This document shows, in pieces, positions 1 to 8,393 of a stretch of DNA of 64,000 nucleotides. Position 1 is the first letter of the stretch. Each line of letters begins with the position of its first letter. The translations under genes were made by a program, and so were the position numbers. Source of the DNA: CAUZWH01 sp965224275 (GTDB lineage: Bacteria; Pseudomonadota; Alphaproteobacteria; SHVV01); contig CBDCYR010000005.1 in assembly GCA_965224275.1 (NCBI GenBank), positions 310,001-374,000 on the forward strand, in the 5' to 3' direction. The notes under the pieces were generated by a model. That model saw only the letters and a list, made by a program, of their open reading frames with translations, was not told where the DNA came from and did no database searches.

Positions 1-420
1 GAGCATGCCGAAATTGCTGGCATCAAAGCCAAGTTCTACGTCGTCGCGTTCGAGAAGGACAAGATGACGCTGCGTGTACCGCTCGACAAGGCGGATAACA
101 CCGGAATGCGCAAGCTCAGTACGAAAGACGAAATGCAGCAGGCGCTGACGACCCTGAAAGGTCGGGCTCGCGTCAAACGCACGATGTGGAGCCGTCGCGC
201 CCAGGAATATGAAGCGAAGATCAATTCTGGCAGCCCGGTTTCGATTGCCGAAGTGATCCGCGATCTTCATCGCAGCGCGGGCAAGCCGGATCAGTCCTAC
301 AGTGAGCGTCAACTCTATGAGGCGGCGCTGGATCGCTTGGCGCGTGAGTTGGCGGCGGTCGAACGAATCGACGAGAACGCAGCAACCGAAAAGCTCGAGG
401 ACGTGTTGCGGGCCGCCTGA
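1..420 (+). CDS. carD: CarD/CdnL-family RNA polymerase-binding regulator, C-terminal part
   Basis: The frame is open from base 1, so the gene begins upstream and only its last 139 residues are here. The first visible residues (IAGIKAKFYVVAFEKDKMTL followed by RVP) match the end of the CarD N-terminal Tudor-like domain that contacts the RNA polymerase beta subunit; the rest is the helical C-terminal domain that touches promoter DNA at the upstream edge of the bubble. Members of this family stabilise open complexes, mostly at rRNA and growth genes. A strong terminator follows the stop codon. An internal ATG at position 64 (EKDK-M-TLRV) lies inside the conserved domain and is not the start. Confidence 0.9.
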   Translation, partial: EHAEIAGIKAKFYVVAFEKDKMTLRVPLDKADNTGMRKLSTKDEMQQALTTLKGRARVKRTMWSRRAQEYEAKINSGSPVSIAEVIRDLHRSAGKPDQSYSERQLYEAALDRLARELAAVERIDENAATEKLEDVLRAA

Positions 421-463
421 GCGCCCACAAGAAGGCCGCAACAGGCCCAACGCGACAACAATC

Positions 464-495
464 AAAGAGCCCGGGTGCGAACCCGGGCTCTTTTT
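464..495 (+). terminator. Rho-independent terminator after the CarD-type gene
   Basis: A perfect 13-bp stem (AAAGAGCCCGGGT paired with ACCCGGGCTCTTT) with loop GCGA is followed directly by a T-run. It starts 43 bases after the stop codon at 420. Confidence 0.9.
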
Positions 496-529
496 CGTGT
501 TTCACCCTTTTTCCTGGTTATTATGCGAC

Positions 530-1330
530 GTGGCCGATAACGACGAGAGATTTGCAGTCTTGACGCAAAGCCAACGCGTGTGGGCGATTGGCGCCATCCA
601 CGCCGACGTGGATCGGCTTCAAGCGGTCCACGCCGAATTGGAAACCCGCTTCGAACTAGGCGATCGGCTGGTTTACCTCGGCAATTATCTCGGCGGCAGC
701 GGCCGTGTCATCGATACGCTCGATGAACTGACCGCCTTTCGTCGGCGGCTGTTGGTGCCGGGGATGGAGGCCACCGATATCGTCTACCTGCGCGGCTCGC
801 AGGAGGAGATGTGGCACAAGTTGCTGCAAATTCAGTTTGCCACCGGCCCCGGCGAAGTCCTGACATGGATGCTCGACCAGGGAATCGGTGCCACGTTATC
901 CGCTTATGGCGGCGACCCGGAAGTTGGCCACATGCGATTTCGCGAGGGCGTCGTCGCCGCCACCCGCTGGACCGGCGACTTGCGCACCGCCATGCAAGCC
1001 CATCCTGGCCATGCCGATGTTCTCAACGATCTCAAGCGCGCCGCCTACACCGAAGGCGGTGAGTTGTTGTTCGTGCACGCCGGCATCGATCCGGGCCGCC
1101 CGCTCACCGAACAGGGCGACACCTTCTGGTGGGGCAGCGGCTACTTCGCCGATATGGACCAGCCTTTCGCGGGTTTCCGTCGCGTGGTGCGCGGTTTCGA
1201 CCGCCAGCAGCGCGGCGCCACGATGACCGACCACACCTCCTCGCTGGACGGTGGATGCGGATTTGGCGGCTCCCTGATCGCTGCATGTTTCACTCTCGAC
1301 GGCGAAAATTGTGATCGGATCGAAATCTAG
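530..1330 (+). CDS. Degenerate calcineurin-fold (PPP-type metallophosphoesterase-like) protein, probable pseudo-enzyme
   Basis: The 266-residue product follows the course of bacterial PPP-like phosphatases, but most metal-ligand motifs are altered. The first motif GDIHG reads GAIHA (Asp lost, His kept), GDxVDRG reads GNYLGGS, GNHE reads GSQE, and the late VHGHT motif reads VVRGFDR; only the FVHAGIDP motif is normal. With so many ligands gone, phosphatase activity is unlikely and a binding or scaffold role is more plausible (inference). The GTG at 530 was chosen because it is the first start codon after the terminator that precedes the conserved domain; a TTG at 560 is an alternative. The frame is intact, so it is maintained rather than decaying. 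It lies between carD and rpoH, transcribed the same way. Confidence 0.75.
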   Translation: MADNDERFAVLTQSQRVWAIGAIHADVDRLQAVHAELETRFELGDRLVYLGNYLGGSGRVIDTLDELTAFRRRLLVPGMEATDIVYLRGSQEEMWHKLLQIQFATGPGEVLTWMLDQGIGATLSAYGGDPEVGHMRFREGVVAATRWTGDLRTAMQAHPGHADVLNDLKRAAYTEGGELLFVHAGIDPGRPLTEQGDTFWWGSGYFADMDQPFAGFRRVVRGFDRQQRGATMTDHTSSLDGGCGFGGSLIAACFTLDGENCDRIEI

Positions 1331-1392
1331 AGATCTTTTTTCTACAGTAACTTCAACAACTTATAGAAAATTCGACAACGCCTCTAAGGCCC

Positions 1393-1423
1393 TTGACGAG
1401 CGTTATATTCATACCGATATAAT
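1393..1423 (+). promoter_or_regulatory. Possible sigma-70-type promoter upstream of rpoH
   Basis: TTGACG at 1393-1398 and TATAAT at 1418-1423 are separated by 19 bases, longer than the preferred 17. They lie in the 224-base gap (1331-1554) before rpoH, which has an AT-rich left part and no other gene. Heat-shock sigma genes often have several promoters; this is only the best visible match. Confidence 0.3.
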
Positions 1424-1541
1424 GCTTTGCATACGGTGCAATTAGGCGCCGTCGTGCCTGCGGCTATGATCGCCGCGCACGAGCTGCCCAAGTAGATCAA
1501 ATTGGCAACCAATTTGGGGACCGACTTGGATACCGGGTGGC

Positions 1542-1547
1542 AGGAGG
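1542..1547 (+). promoter_or_regulatory. Ribosome binding site that decides the rpoH start
   Basis: AGGAGG lies 7 bases before the ATG at 1555. An in-frame GTG at 1537 lies upstream of this site and would have no comparable signal, so 1555 is taken as the start. Confidence 0.75.
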
Positions 1548-1554
1548 TGGGCTG

Positions 1555-2442
1555 ATGGGCTACATCGACACACCGGAAACACTGCAAGCCAACCGCAAGT
1601 TCATTCGCAAGGCGATGAAGGTCGGCCTGCTTGAAGTCGAGCACGAGCGCGATTTGGCGCGGCGCTGGCGCGACCATGGCGACGAGCACGCCTTGCACGA
1701 GATGGTTACCGCCTATATCCGCCTCGTCGTCAGCATGGCCACGAAGTTTCGTAGCTACGGCCTGCCGCTCGGCGACCTGGTCCAGGAGGGATGCATCGGA
1801 TTGATGCAGGCGGCGGCACGATTTGATCCCGAACGCGAGGTCCGGTTCTCCACCTACGCGTCGTGGTGGATCCGCTCCTCGATTCAAGACTTCATCTTGC
1901 GCAATTGGTCAATCGTGCGCACCGGAACCACGGCGGCTCAGAAGTCGTTGTTCTTTAATCTGCGCCGCTTGAAAGCTCAGATCGAGCGCACTGAGGCCGG
2001 CCGCATTGACGCCACGATGCGAACCAGGATCGCCGACGCGTTACGCGTTTCCGAACGCGATGTCGCCATGATGAGCGCCCGGCTTTCAGGAAACGATAAA
2101 TCGCTCAATGATCCGGTCGGCGAATCCGGCGACGGCGAATTGCAGGATTTCATTCCCGACGGTGCCGAGTCACCCGAAGACGTGGTGGTGGCAAGCCGCG
2201 ACGCAGAAGTGCGCAGCGGATGGATCGAACAGGCCATGGCCGATCTCACGCAGCGCGAACAAACCATCATCCGCGAGCGTCGTTTAGCGGACAAAGGCCT
2301 GACCTTGTCGGCGCTCGGCGAGCGTCTTGGTATCAGCAAGGAACGGGTGCGACAAATTGAGCACGAGGCCTTGGGCAAGCTTAAGCAGGCGATTACCCGA
2401 AACGTCGGCGACCCGGTTCTCGCGGGTCTCGTCAACGGGTGA
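1555..2442 (+). CDS. rpoH: RNA polymerase sigma-32 (heat-shock) factor
   Basis: The 295-residue protein is a full-length group-3-type sigma factor close to the usual length of alphaproteobacterial RpoH. Region 2.1-2.2 (YIRLVVSMATKFRSYGLPL, DLVQEGCIGLMQAAARFDP) binds the core enzyme; region 2.3-2.4 (STYASWWIRSSIQDFILRNW) melts and reads the -10 element. Residues SIVRTGTTAAQKSLFFNLRR form the RpoH box typical of sigma-32 and absent from RpoD. The C-terminal helix-turn-helix (LSALGERLGISKERVRQIEH) reads the -35 element. It directs transcription of chaperones and proteases. It converges on the M48 peptidase gene with only 28 bases between stop codons. Confidence 0.95.
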   Translation: MGYIDTPETLQANRKFIRKAMKVGLLEVEHERDLARRWRDHGDEHALHEMVTAYIRLVVSMATKFRSYGLPLGDLVQEGCIGLMQAAARFDPEREVRFSTYASWWIRSSIQDFILRNWSIVRTGTTAAQKSLFFNLRRLKAQIERTEAGRIDATMRTRIADALRVSERDVAMMSARLSGNDKSLNDPVGESGDGELQDFIPDGAESPEDVVVASRDAEVRSGWIEQAMADLTQREQTIIRERRLADKGLTLSALGERLGISKERVRQIEHEALGKLKQAITRNVGDPVLAGLVNG

Positions 2443-2470
2443 GTCCGGCTAAAGTCGACGAAACCCTCGT

Positions 2471-3991
2471 TCAGCTACGATTTGCTCGCGACGCTTCAAC
2501 CACGATCTTGACGCGCTGACCGACGCGCAAACGGTCGCTAGGCCCGAGTCCATTGAGGGCGCGGAAGCGTTCGACCTGAAAATCGCGGAACGGGAGCCGC
2601 GCGGCAAGCGTGTTGACGCTGTCGCGCGCACCTACCGTTACGGTCCGCAAAAGGTAGGGCTTGAGACCGCTCGCCTCGGCCTGCGATAGCGCGCGAAAAC
2701 TGAATGTCGTGCGCCTCAGATCGGTGCTCAAGCGGCCCTTCAATGCCAGCGGCGTGAGAAAGCGGAGCCGGTAGATCGACCCATTGCCAAATTGGATTGC
2801 GATCATGCGGAGGTTCGCACGACCGTTCTGGGTATTTACGGTGGTTTGTCCGGTTGCCGCCGCCATGCCGTTGATCGTCAGTCGCTCAACGTCTTTGAGC
2901 GCCACGCCATCGGCCCATATTTGTGTCAGATAGGTCAGGACGTCGGGATGGGTCTGGCGCCCGGCGTTATCGAACACGATATAGGCCTTGTCCGGGTGGA
3001 TCGCGATAACGCGCTCGCTGGTGTTGATCAGCCGGAAGTTAGGCGGCACCTCAAAGCCGAGGCGAAGCACCGGATGCAGGAATCGTTGACCGCGGATCAA
3101 CCCCTGCTCGGGGTCATCGCCAAACAACATGCCGTTGATCCGGTCGAGGAAGATGTCACGGCGTAGCGGTTGGCCGGACGGGCCGCCGCCGGCCGCGGCA
3201 ATCGCGCGCTGCACGCGCTCGGGCGTATTGGGATGGGTCGCCAGGAAGTCGGATTTGCGATCTCTTGCGTCGCGCTGAGCAAGACGATCCTGCAACGCCT
3301 TCTCGCGCGCCAGGTTTTGCAGGAATTGGGCTTCCGCTACGGGATCGTAGCCGCTGCGATTGAGATAGCGGATACCGAGCGAATCAGCTTCGAACTCCTG
3401 CGCGCGAGAGAAGCTCAACAGGTAGAGTTGACCGCCGACCTGCAACAGATCGCCGACCTCGCGGCTGCCGATCAGCGCGCCTAGTAATGTTGCACCAATT
3501 TGCGTCGCGGCGGCGCGGCTATAACGTTGCGCGGTGTGGCGCGCGATCACGTGGCCGATTTCATGGGCGACGACGCCAGCGAGTTCGGCTTCCGAATTGG
3601 CCAGCGCGATCAATCCTCGAGTGACATACACATAGCCCCCCGGCAGCGCGAACGCGTTGACGTCCGGGGTATTGAGGACCGTGAAGGTGAAGGGCGTCTT
3701 GGTGCGTTCAGAATTAGCCGCGAGGCGGCCGCCAATTTCGGCGACATAGGCGCCGATTTCGGGATCGTCATACACGCCGCCGTAGCGGACGATAATCTTG
3801 GAGTGCTCCTGGGCGCCGATCCGCGACTCTTCGGACTTCGACATGAATAGCGTGAAGTCCTGCTTTCCGGTTGCTTGATTGGGCGTGCACGACGGCGCCG
3901 CCGCCAACACCACAAACGCGACGAGGGTGCCGACGATCGGGCGCCTCCAAAGGGGGCCGGATTGGCGGCGACGGGTTGGTATTTGCACCAT
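2471..3991 (-). CDS. M48-family (BepA-like) zinc metallopeptidase lipoprotein with a LysM-like C-terminus
   Basis: The 506-residue product starts with a basic segment, a hydrophobic stretch and a lipobox (LAAAPSC, Cys near residue 35), so it is expected to be a periplasmic lipoprotein. The peptidase domain contains HEIGHVIARH (zinc ligands His-His, catalytic Glu) and the downstream ligand region EFEADSLGIRYL. Residues about 300-430 form an unassigned domain, and the last 55 residues (TVTVGARDSVNTLAARL ... LRVGQRVKIVV) look like a LysM-type glycan-binding module. BepA-type enzymes act in outer-membrane protein quality control. It lies 23 bases downstream of the thermonuclease-like gene and is probably cotranscribed with it. 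Confidence 0.9.
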   Translation of the reverse strand: MVQIPTRRRQSGPLWRRPIVGTLVAFVVLAAAPSCTPNQATGKQDFTLFMSKSEESRIGAQEHSKIIVRYGGVYDDPEIGAYVAEIGGRLAANSERTKTPFTFTVLNTPDVNAFALPGGYVYVTRGLIALANSEAELAGVVAHEIGHVIARHTAQRYSRAAATQIGATLLGALIGSREVGDLLQVGGQLYLLSFSRAQEFEADSLGIRYLNRSGYDPVAEAQFLQNLAREKALQDRLAQRDARDRKSDFLATHPNTPERVQRAIAAAGGGPSGQPLRRDIFLDRINGMLFGDDPEQGLIRGQRFLHPVLRLGFEVPPNFRLINTSERVIAIHPDKAYIVFDNAGRQTHPDVLTYLTQIWADGVALKDVERLTINGMAAATGQTTVNTQNGRANLRMIAIQFGNGSIYRLRFLTPLALKGRLSTDLRRTTFSFRALSQAEASGLKPYLLRTVTVGARDSVNTLAARLPFRDFQVERFRALNGLGPSDRLRVGQRVKIVVEASRANRS

Positions 3992-4014
3992 CTTACCTGC
4001 GGTTCGCCGCCACC

Positions 4015-4815
4015 CTATTCATCGAGGATCTCAATTTGCTCCGGATGAGTGGCGTCGATCATCGGTCCATTGTAGCTCTTGAGCCAACCCCGCACGCGAA
4101 TCCGTTGGCCCTTGTAGAGCATTGGATCAACGCCGCTCTTGAGAAACCGCCGGCGATCCCTGGGCGCGATCGATATGGTGAAATCGCTGCGCCAATCGTC
4201 TCCGAAATTGAGGTACGTGCGGTTGCGCACCGTGGCAACGTCCCGCACCCGACCCTCGACGAGATGAAAGCCGCCGATAAAACGGGGCGCGTCCGCCAAT
4301 GAGCGGATCGCGTAGTAACCGAGCCGCCAGATGCCGCGGCGCGCGCGACGGGCTTCACGCTCCAGCGCCAGCATTTCTTCAACGCAACGCCGGTTGTCGC
4401 GAAAGCTATAAACCCGCGCCAGCCCGCGGCGCAGCAGTTCACCCTGAATCCAAATGCCGTCCTCATCGTGGAGGTGGGCTAGCGCCCGGTCGTAGCGATC
4501 TCGGCGTGACCCACCGTAAGAAAGGGTGAGCACGTGCCCCTTGGTCAGTGTCGCCAACGAGTCCTTGGCTTCTGCCGCCAGCGGCCACGACTTGAAGCCC
4601 TTGCGGCCGAGCGGCAATTTGGGCGCCTGGATACCGACCAGACGTATCTGCGTTCCGTCATCGATAAAGAGCGTGTCGCCGTCGACGATTTCGGTAACGG
4701 TCCCGGTTTTGTCGTTTGTCAGTTGACACGGTTGTGCTTCGGCCCGGGGCATCGCGACCGCGAGACCCACCGCAACCAGCGACCCCACCATCGCGCGCAG
4801 AAACCAAACTCTCAT
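4015..4815 (-). CDS. Exported thermonuclease-like (SNase-fold) protein
   Basis: The 266-residue protein has an N-terminal signal peptide (FLRAMVGSLVAVGLAVAMPR). It is followed by an OB-fold SNase domain at about residues 35-165: VDGDTLFIDDGTQIRLVGIQ, AAEAKDSLATLTKG, DRYDRALAHL and ARRARRGIW. The Arg of RLVGI and the Arg of DRYDRA fit two of the catalytic arginines of staphylococcal nuclease; the glutamate usually found soon after the first is not clear because the segment reads APKLPLG, so activity is uncertain. The last 90 residues form a second region not recognised. First gene of a two-gene unit with the M48 peptidase. Confidence 0.85.
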   Translation of the reverse strand: MRVWFLRAMVGSLVAVGLAVAMPRAEAQPCQLTNDKTGTVTEIVDGDTLFIDDGTQIRLVGIQAPKLPLGRKGFKSWPLAAEAKDSLATLTKGHVLTLSYGGSRRDRYDRALAHLHDEDGIWIQGELLRRGLARVYSFRDNRRCVEEMLALEREARRARRGIWRLGYYAIRSLADAPRFIGGFHLVEGRVRDVATVRNRTYLNFGDDWRSDFTISIAPRDRRRFLKSGVDPMLYKGQRIRVRGWLKSYNGPMIDATHPEQIEILDE

Positions 4816-4974
4816 GATCGATCGAATATATCACGACACGCCGCTGCGGTGGTTCAGCAGCGGGACTCAAATGGTCCCGGGCTTGGTCCTGTCGGCGACT
4901 TTCCACTAGACTCGCCCAGCCCGAACGCTGGCTGAAACGAGGCTGGTGTAAACCGGCATAAGAAGGAGGCCCCA

Positions 4975-5511
4975 ATGCGACCGATTGCATGGATGCGCGA
5001 CACCGTGCCGATAATCGTCGTGCGCGCGGCCGTGGTTGCCGTAGCACTGCTGATTTGGGCCCAACCGGAGGCGGCCGATGATCCCGACCACTTCACCCTG
5101 GGTCTCGGCTATTTCGACTACGACGACGACGACGATGCCGCCGAGTTCCGCATCGAGTATCGCTCCGACTGGGACCGCTGGTTTGTGCGCCCGTTCTCCG
5201 GCCTGCTGGTGACCACGGATTCCGCGCTCTATGGATACGGTGGCATCCTGCTCGACGTGTTCTGGGGTAGGAGCATTGTGACCACTCCGAGTTTCGCAGT
5301 CGGCTATTTCAGCGACGGTAATGGCAAGGATTTGGGCGCATCGATCGAGTTCCAGTCCCGCTTTGAAATCGCCTATCGCTTCGCCAACCGCGCGCGCTTT
5401 GGCCTCGCTATCAGCCACATCTCCAACGCCGGCATCAACGACAGAAACCCCGGCGCCAACAGCATCAGCGCTTACTACTCGGTCCCGTTCGACAAGATCC
5501 TCGGGCGCTAG
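4975..5511 (+). CDS. PagL-like lipid A 3-O-deacylase / acyloxyacyl hydrolase family protein
   Basis: The 178-residue product has a signal peptide (VRAAVVAVALLIWAQPEAA) and then alternating hydrophobic and polar strands ending in an aromatic residue, as expected of a small outer-membrane beta-barrel. The family hallmark is present near the C-terminus: ISHISNAGIND followed by NPG, where His and Ser of HxSNAG are catalytic in PagL. The glutamate that completes the triad in Pseudomonas PagL is not obvious here (NPGANSI). An unusual run of seven Asp in eight residues (YDDDDDAAE follows FD) lies near residue 50. AAGGAGG ends 5 bases before the ATG. Confidence 0.85.
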   Translation: MRPIAWMRDTVPIIVVRAAVVAVALLIWAQPEAADDPDHFTLGLGYFDYDDDDDAAEFRIEYRSDWDRWFVRPFSGLLVTTDSALYGYGGILLDVFWGRSIVTTPSFAVGYFSDGNGKDLGASIEFQSRFEIAYRFANRARFGLAISHISNAGINDRNPGANSISAYYSVPFDKILGR

Positions 5512-5536
5512 GAGCCGAGCCACCGGCAACAACCGG

Positions 5537-5752
5537 TTAGGGCGAAACCGTCCCGCCCATCAATTCAGTGGCAATGATCGCAAACCAGCTGATCAGAAAC
5601 AGGGTGCCGCCCACGCCATTTAGCGCGACGGACCACCCAATCAGGGAGATGATCACAACGACCACAGCGGTCACAAACGTCGAGAAAACCCGGCGCCACA
5701 GCGGCCGACCGGCTGCCGCTGAGGTCCGCCAACGCCGCCAACTCCGGCGCAC
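5537..5752 (-). CDS. Small hypothetical membrane protein, start uncertain
   Basis: From a GTG at 5752 the frame encodes 71 residues with two membrane segments (FSTFVTAVVVVIISLIGW and GGTLFLISWFAIIATELM) separated by a short loop. No family is recognised. The frame stays open upstream to 5884 and would add a third membrane segment (VAIVVIAALFVAWLV) and a charged leader, but that extension has no ATG, GTG or TTG. Either the gene starts at a rare codon, or a frameshift separates it from its start. It converges on the PagL-like gene with 25 bases between the stops. Confidence 0.45.
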   Translation of the reverse strand: MRRSWRRWRTSAAAGRPLWRRVFSTFVTAVVVVIISLIGWSVALNGVGGTLFLISWFAIIATELMGGTVSP

Positions 5753-5954
5753 CAGCCAGGCGACGAACAGCGCCGCAATAACGACTATCGCAACGCGATC
5801 AGGGTATTGGGCGAGGAACGCGGGGATATTGATCCTCTCAGTCGCAGGCTCACCGTTTCCTTCGTGCGCCCATCGGAGCTCGTTTCAAGTCAATCGTCCC
5901 AATAATTATTGGCCACTTGGAGCGATACTGAAAGCGGCGTAGAACGTGTGAGAC

Positions 5955-6031
5955 GCGCCCGTAGCTCAGCCGGATAGAGCACCAGATTCCTAATCTGGGG
6001 GTCGCAGGTTCGAGTCCTGCCGGGCGCACCA
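5955..6031 (+). tRNA. tRNA-Arg (anticodon CCT)
   Basis: A complete cloverleaf: acceptor stem GCGCCCG/CGGGCGC, D-arm with AGCTCAGCCGGATAGAGC, anticodon stem CCAGA/TCTGG with loop TTCCTAA, T-arm GCAGG-TTCGAGT-CCTGC, and an encoded CCA end. The anticodon CCT reads AGG. It stands exactly at the border of the AT-richer island, and tRNA-Arg genes are common integration sites. Confidence 0.97.
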
Positions 6032-6449
6032 CGTTTTGTTCACGTACGTTATAGCCACGCCGGCTAGAAAGGCAGCGCTACCAGACCGGGAACGACTCTC
6101 TGTGCCGAACGCACGAGCTTGAGCGTAGCGCTGAGCCCGTTGCCGACCTGGCGGGTCGACCCGAGATCAATTATTAGCCCCCCGTTTTACTAATCACGAG
6201 GGAATGACTATCTACAGAATACATAATTTGCATCCCGATAAGTCCCTGGTCGCCTTAATAGGAGACGTTACCCACAGGCTCCGGCCCGGAACATCATAAA
6301 CCGAGCCTAATTCTATCTTGGAAACTGTACCAGCTAGTGGGAGTAGACTAGGTCATGGATACACTAAACGGTAATACCACCGAGCGGAATGCCTGACTCA
6401 CGTTGGGGATTCCCAAGCGGTCCGATCTCTGACTCTTTGTGGTGAACCA
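6032..6449. other. Non-coding stretch at the left edge of the island
   Basis: These 418 bases between the tRNA and the first transposase hold no convincing gene on either strand. Composition falls towards AT-rich in the middle. I see no integrase remnant and no clear copy of the tRNA 3' end. Confidence 0.6.
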
Positions 6450-7542
6450 ATGAGGTTCGCCATGGCAGCGCCTGTCGACTTACGGAACGATTTTGACAGC
6501 GTCTCACTGCGGCGCCTCGCGAAGAGGACCAGGGACGCGACCCAGAGCCGTCGTCTGCTGGCGTTGGCCGAGGTCTACGATGGTGGCAGCAGGACGGATG
6601 CGTCGCGGATCGGCGGCGTCGGTCTGCAGATCATTCGCGACTGGGTGCTGCGCTTCAACGCCCGCGGACCGGACGGGCTGGTCGATGGGAAGTCACCGGG
6701 CGCACCCTCGAAGCTCAACGCCGATCACCGCCGCGCACTGGCGGAGGTTGTTGAGGCCGGCCCGGTCCCGGCGGTCGACGGCGTCGTGCGCTGGCGGCGC
6801 AAGGACCTGGCGCGGTGGCTCTTGGAGACGTTCGCCATCTCGCTCGACGAGACCACGGTCGGGCGCGAGTTGAAGGCGCTCGGCTTCGCCAAGATCTCGG
6901 CGCGGCCGCGCCACTACGCGCAAAACGAGCTGGCCGTCGAGGCTTTTAAAAAAAACTTCCCCGCCGAACTGGCGAAGATCCGGGCGAGGCTCCCGAAAGG
7001 CGTCGAGATAGAGCTGTGGTGGCAAGATGAAGCCCGCATCGGCCAGAAGAATAAGCTCACACGCCGATGGGCCAGACGTGGCACGCGCCCGCGGGCGCCC
7101 CGCGACCAGCGCACCGAATGGGCCTATATCTTCGGCGCGATCTGTCCCGCGAAGGGGAAAGGCGCCGGGCTGGTCATGCCCTGGTGCGACACCGACGCCA
7201 TGGCGGCGCACCTCATCGAGATCAGTGCCGCCGTCGATCCCGGCGCCCATGCGGTGCTGATCGTCGATCAGGCCGGTTGGCACTTGACGCCCAAGCTGGC
7301 GATCCCCGACAACATCACCGTCCTGGCGCTGCCGCCACGATCGCCCGAGTTGAACCCGGTGGAGAATGTCTGGCAATTCATGCGCGACAACTGGTTGTCG
7401 AACCGGATCTTCAAATCCTACGAAGACATCGTCGCGCTGTGCTGCCAAGCCTGGAACAACCTCATCGACCAACCATGGAAGATCATGTCCTTCGGCATGC
7501 GCAAATGGGCGCATGGGTTCTGATCAATGACCGTTGGTATAA
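6374..7542 (+). mobile_element. IS630-family insertion sequence, ends not firmly resolved
   Basis: The transposase type and the weakly matching ends (AATACCACCG near 6374; reverse complement of the right end TTATACCAACGG near 7542, both next to TA) suggest an element of about 1.17 kb inserted at a TA dinucleotide, the family's usual target. The inverted repeats are poor, so the bounds are tentative. Confidence 0.4.
6450..7523 (+). CDS. IS630-family DDE transposase
   Basis: The 357-residue protein has an N-terminal helix-turn-helix pair (residues about 20-120, with DASRIGGVGLQIIRDWVLRF) and a DDE catalytic domain: WWQDEARIG (first Asp), VLIVDQAGWH (second Asp) and PRSPELNPVENVWQ (Glu), all in the order and spacing of IS630 transposases. 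The frame is intact, so it may be active. ATG 6450 is the longest choice; ATG 6462 has a better-placed GAGG and is also possible. It is GC-rich like the rest of the genome but sits in AT-rich surroundings. Confidence 0.95.
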   Translation: MRFAMAAPVDLRNDFDSVSLRRLAKRTRDATQSRRLLALAEVYDGGSRTDASRIGGVGLQIIRDWVLRFNARGPDGLVDGKSPGAPSKLNADHRRALAEVVEAGPVPAVDGVVRWRRKDLARWLLETFAISLDETTVGRELKALGFAKISARPRHYAQNELAVEAFKKNFPAELAKIRARLPKGVEIELWWQDEARIGQKNKLTRRWARRGTRPRAPRDQRTEWAYIFGAICPAKGKGAGLVMPWCDTDAMAAHLIEISAAVDPGAHAVLIVDQAGWHLTPKLAIPDNITVLALPPRSPELNPVENVWQFMRDNWLSNRIFKSYEDIVALCCQAWNNLIDQPWKIMSFGMRKWAHGF

Positions 7543-8393
7543 GCCGCTGATAACACTGCAGTTCCGACCTACCGGTACCAATGTTCCAAATGAAGCAACC
7601 CGTTGAAATGATTGCCAATACAGAATTAATGACTATATGAACCGCGATCGTATTTTTTGTGAAATAGTATATCAATAATAATAGAGGAAAGAACAATCTT
7701 AATTATTAAAGGGTGAAAAATGGGAAACAGCGAATCAATATTACTCCTTCATGCATCAGATTTTCACATACGGGAAACGGAATTCGATCCGCTACTACTT
7801 GCGCACAATATTCGTCAGCTGTTTGCATTTGATGCAGAACAAATGGCAAAGAAAGTTGGATCTCCTACAGCGTTAGTGTTTAGTGGGGATATAGCCTTTA
7901 GCGGTAGGGCAGCACAATATGATGTGGCCCGTCACATGTTTACAGAAATTTTGGAACGGCTTGATTTGAAGGAGCAACGTATCCTTGTAGTCCCTGGAAA
8001 CCACGATGTAGATCGGGGGAATGCGGTAGCGCTTGATGCACGAATGTTACGTGACAAGTTAAGAAAGAGTAGTGATTTAGATGCGGAAGCATTGTTTGTT
8101 GCTATTAACGTGAAGAACTCTTAAATCCCTTATCTGCTTACCAAAAGTTCGCGATGCCTTATGATTGCCTAATCCAAGGGGACAGTGGGTATTGGGAAAT
8201 TGATAATACCGACAACTCTTCTGCAAGTGATTACTTGTCGGCTGATTTCAATTTTTTGATTCGGGGCATCTCAACTGTTCATGCCAGTTACCGTAATGAC
8301 GATCAAATGGGAAACCCCGAGCTACAAACAGATGGCGGCAGTCATATGTATGTAGCACGAGGTCAATTGTCATGCGACCCGGTGACAGAGGAG

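Noticed and set aside
3170..3850. Long plus-strand frames antisense to the M48 peptidase gene
   Set aside because: They are shadows of the minus-strand gene in GC-rich DNA, with no conserved motif or ribosome binding site.
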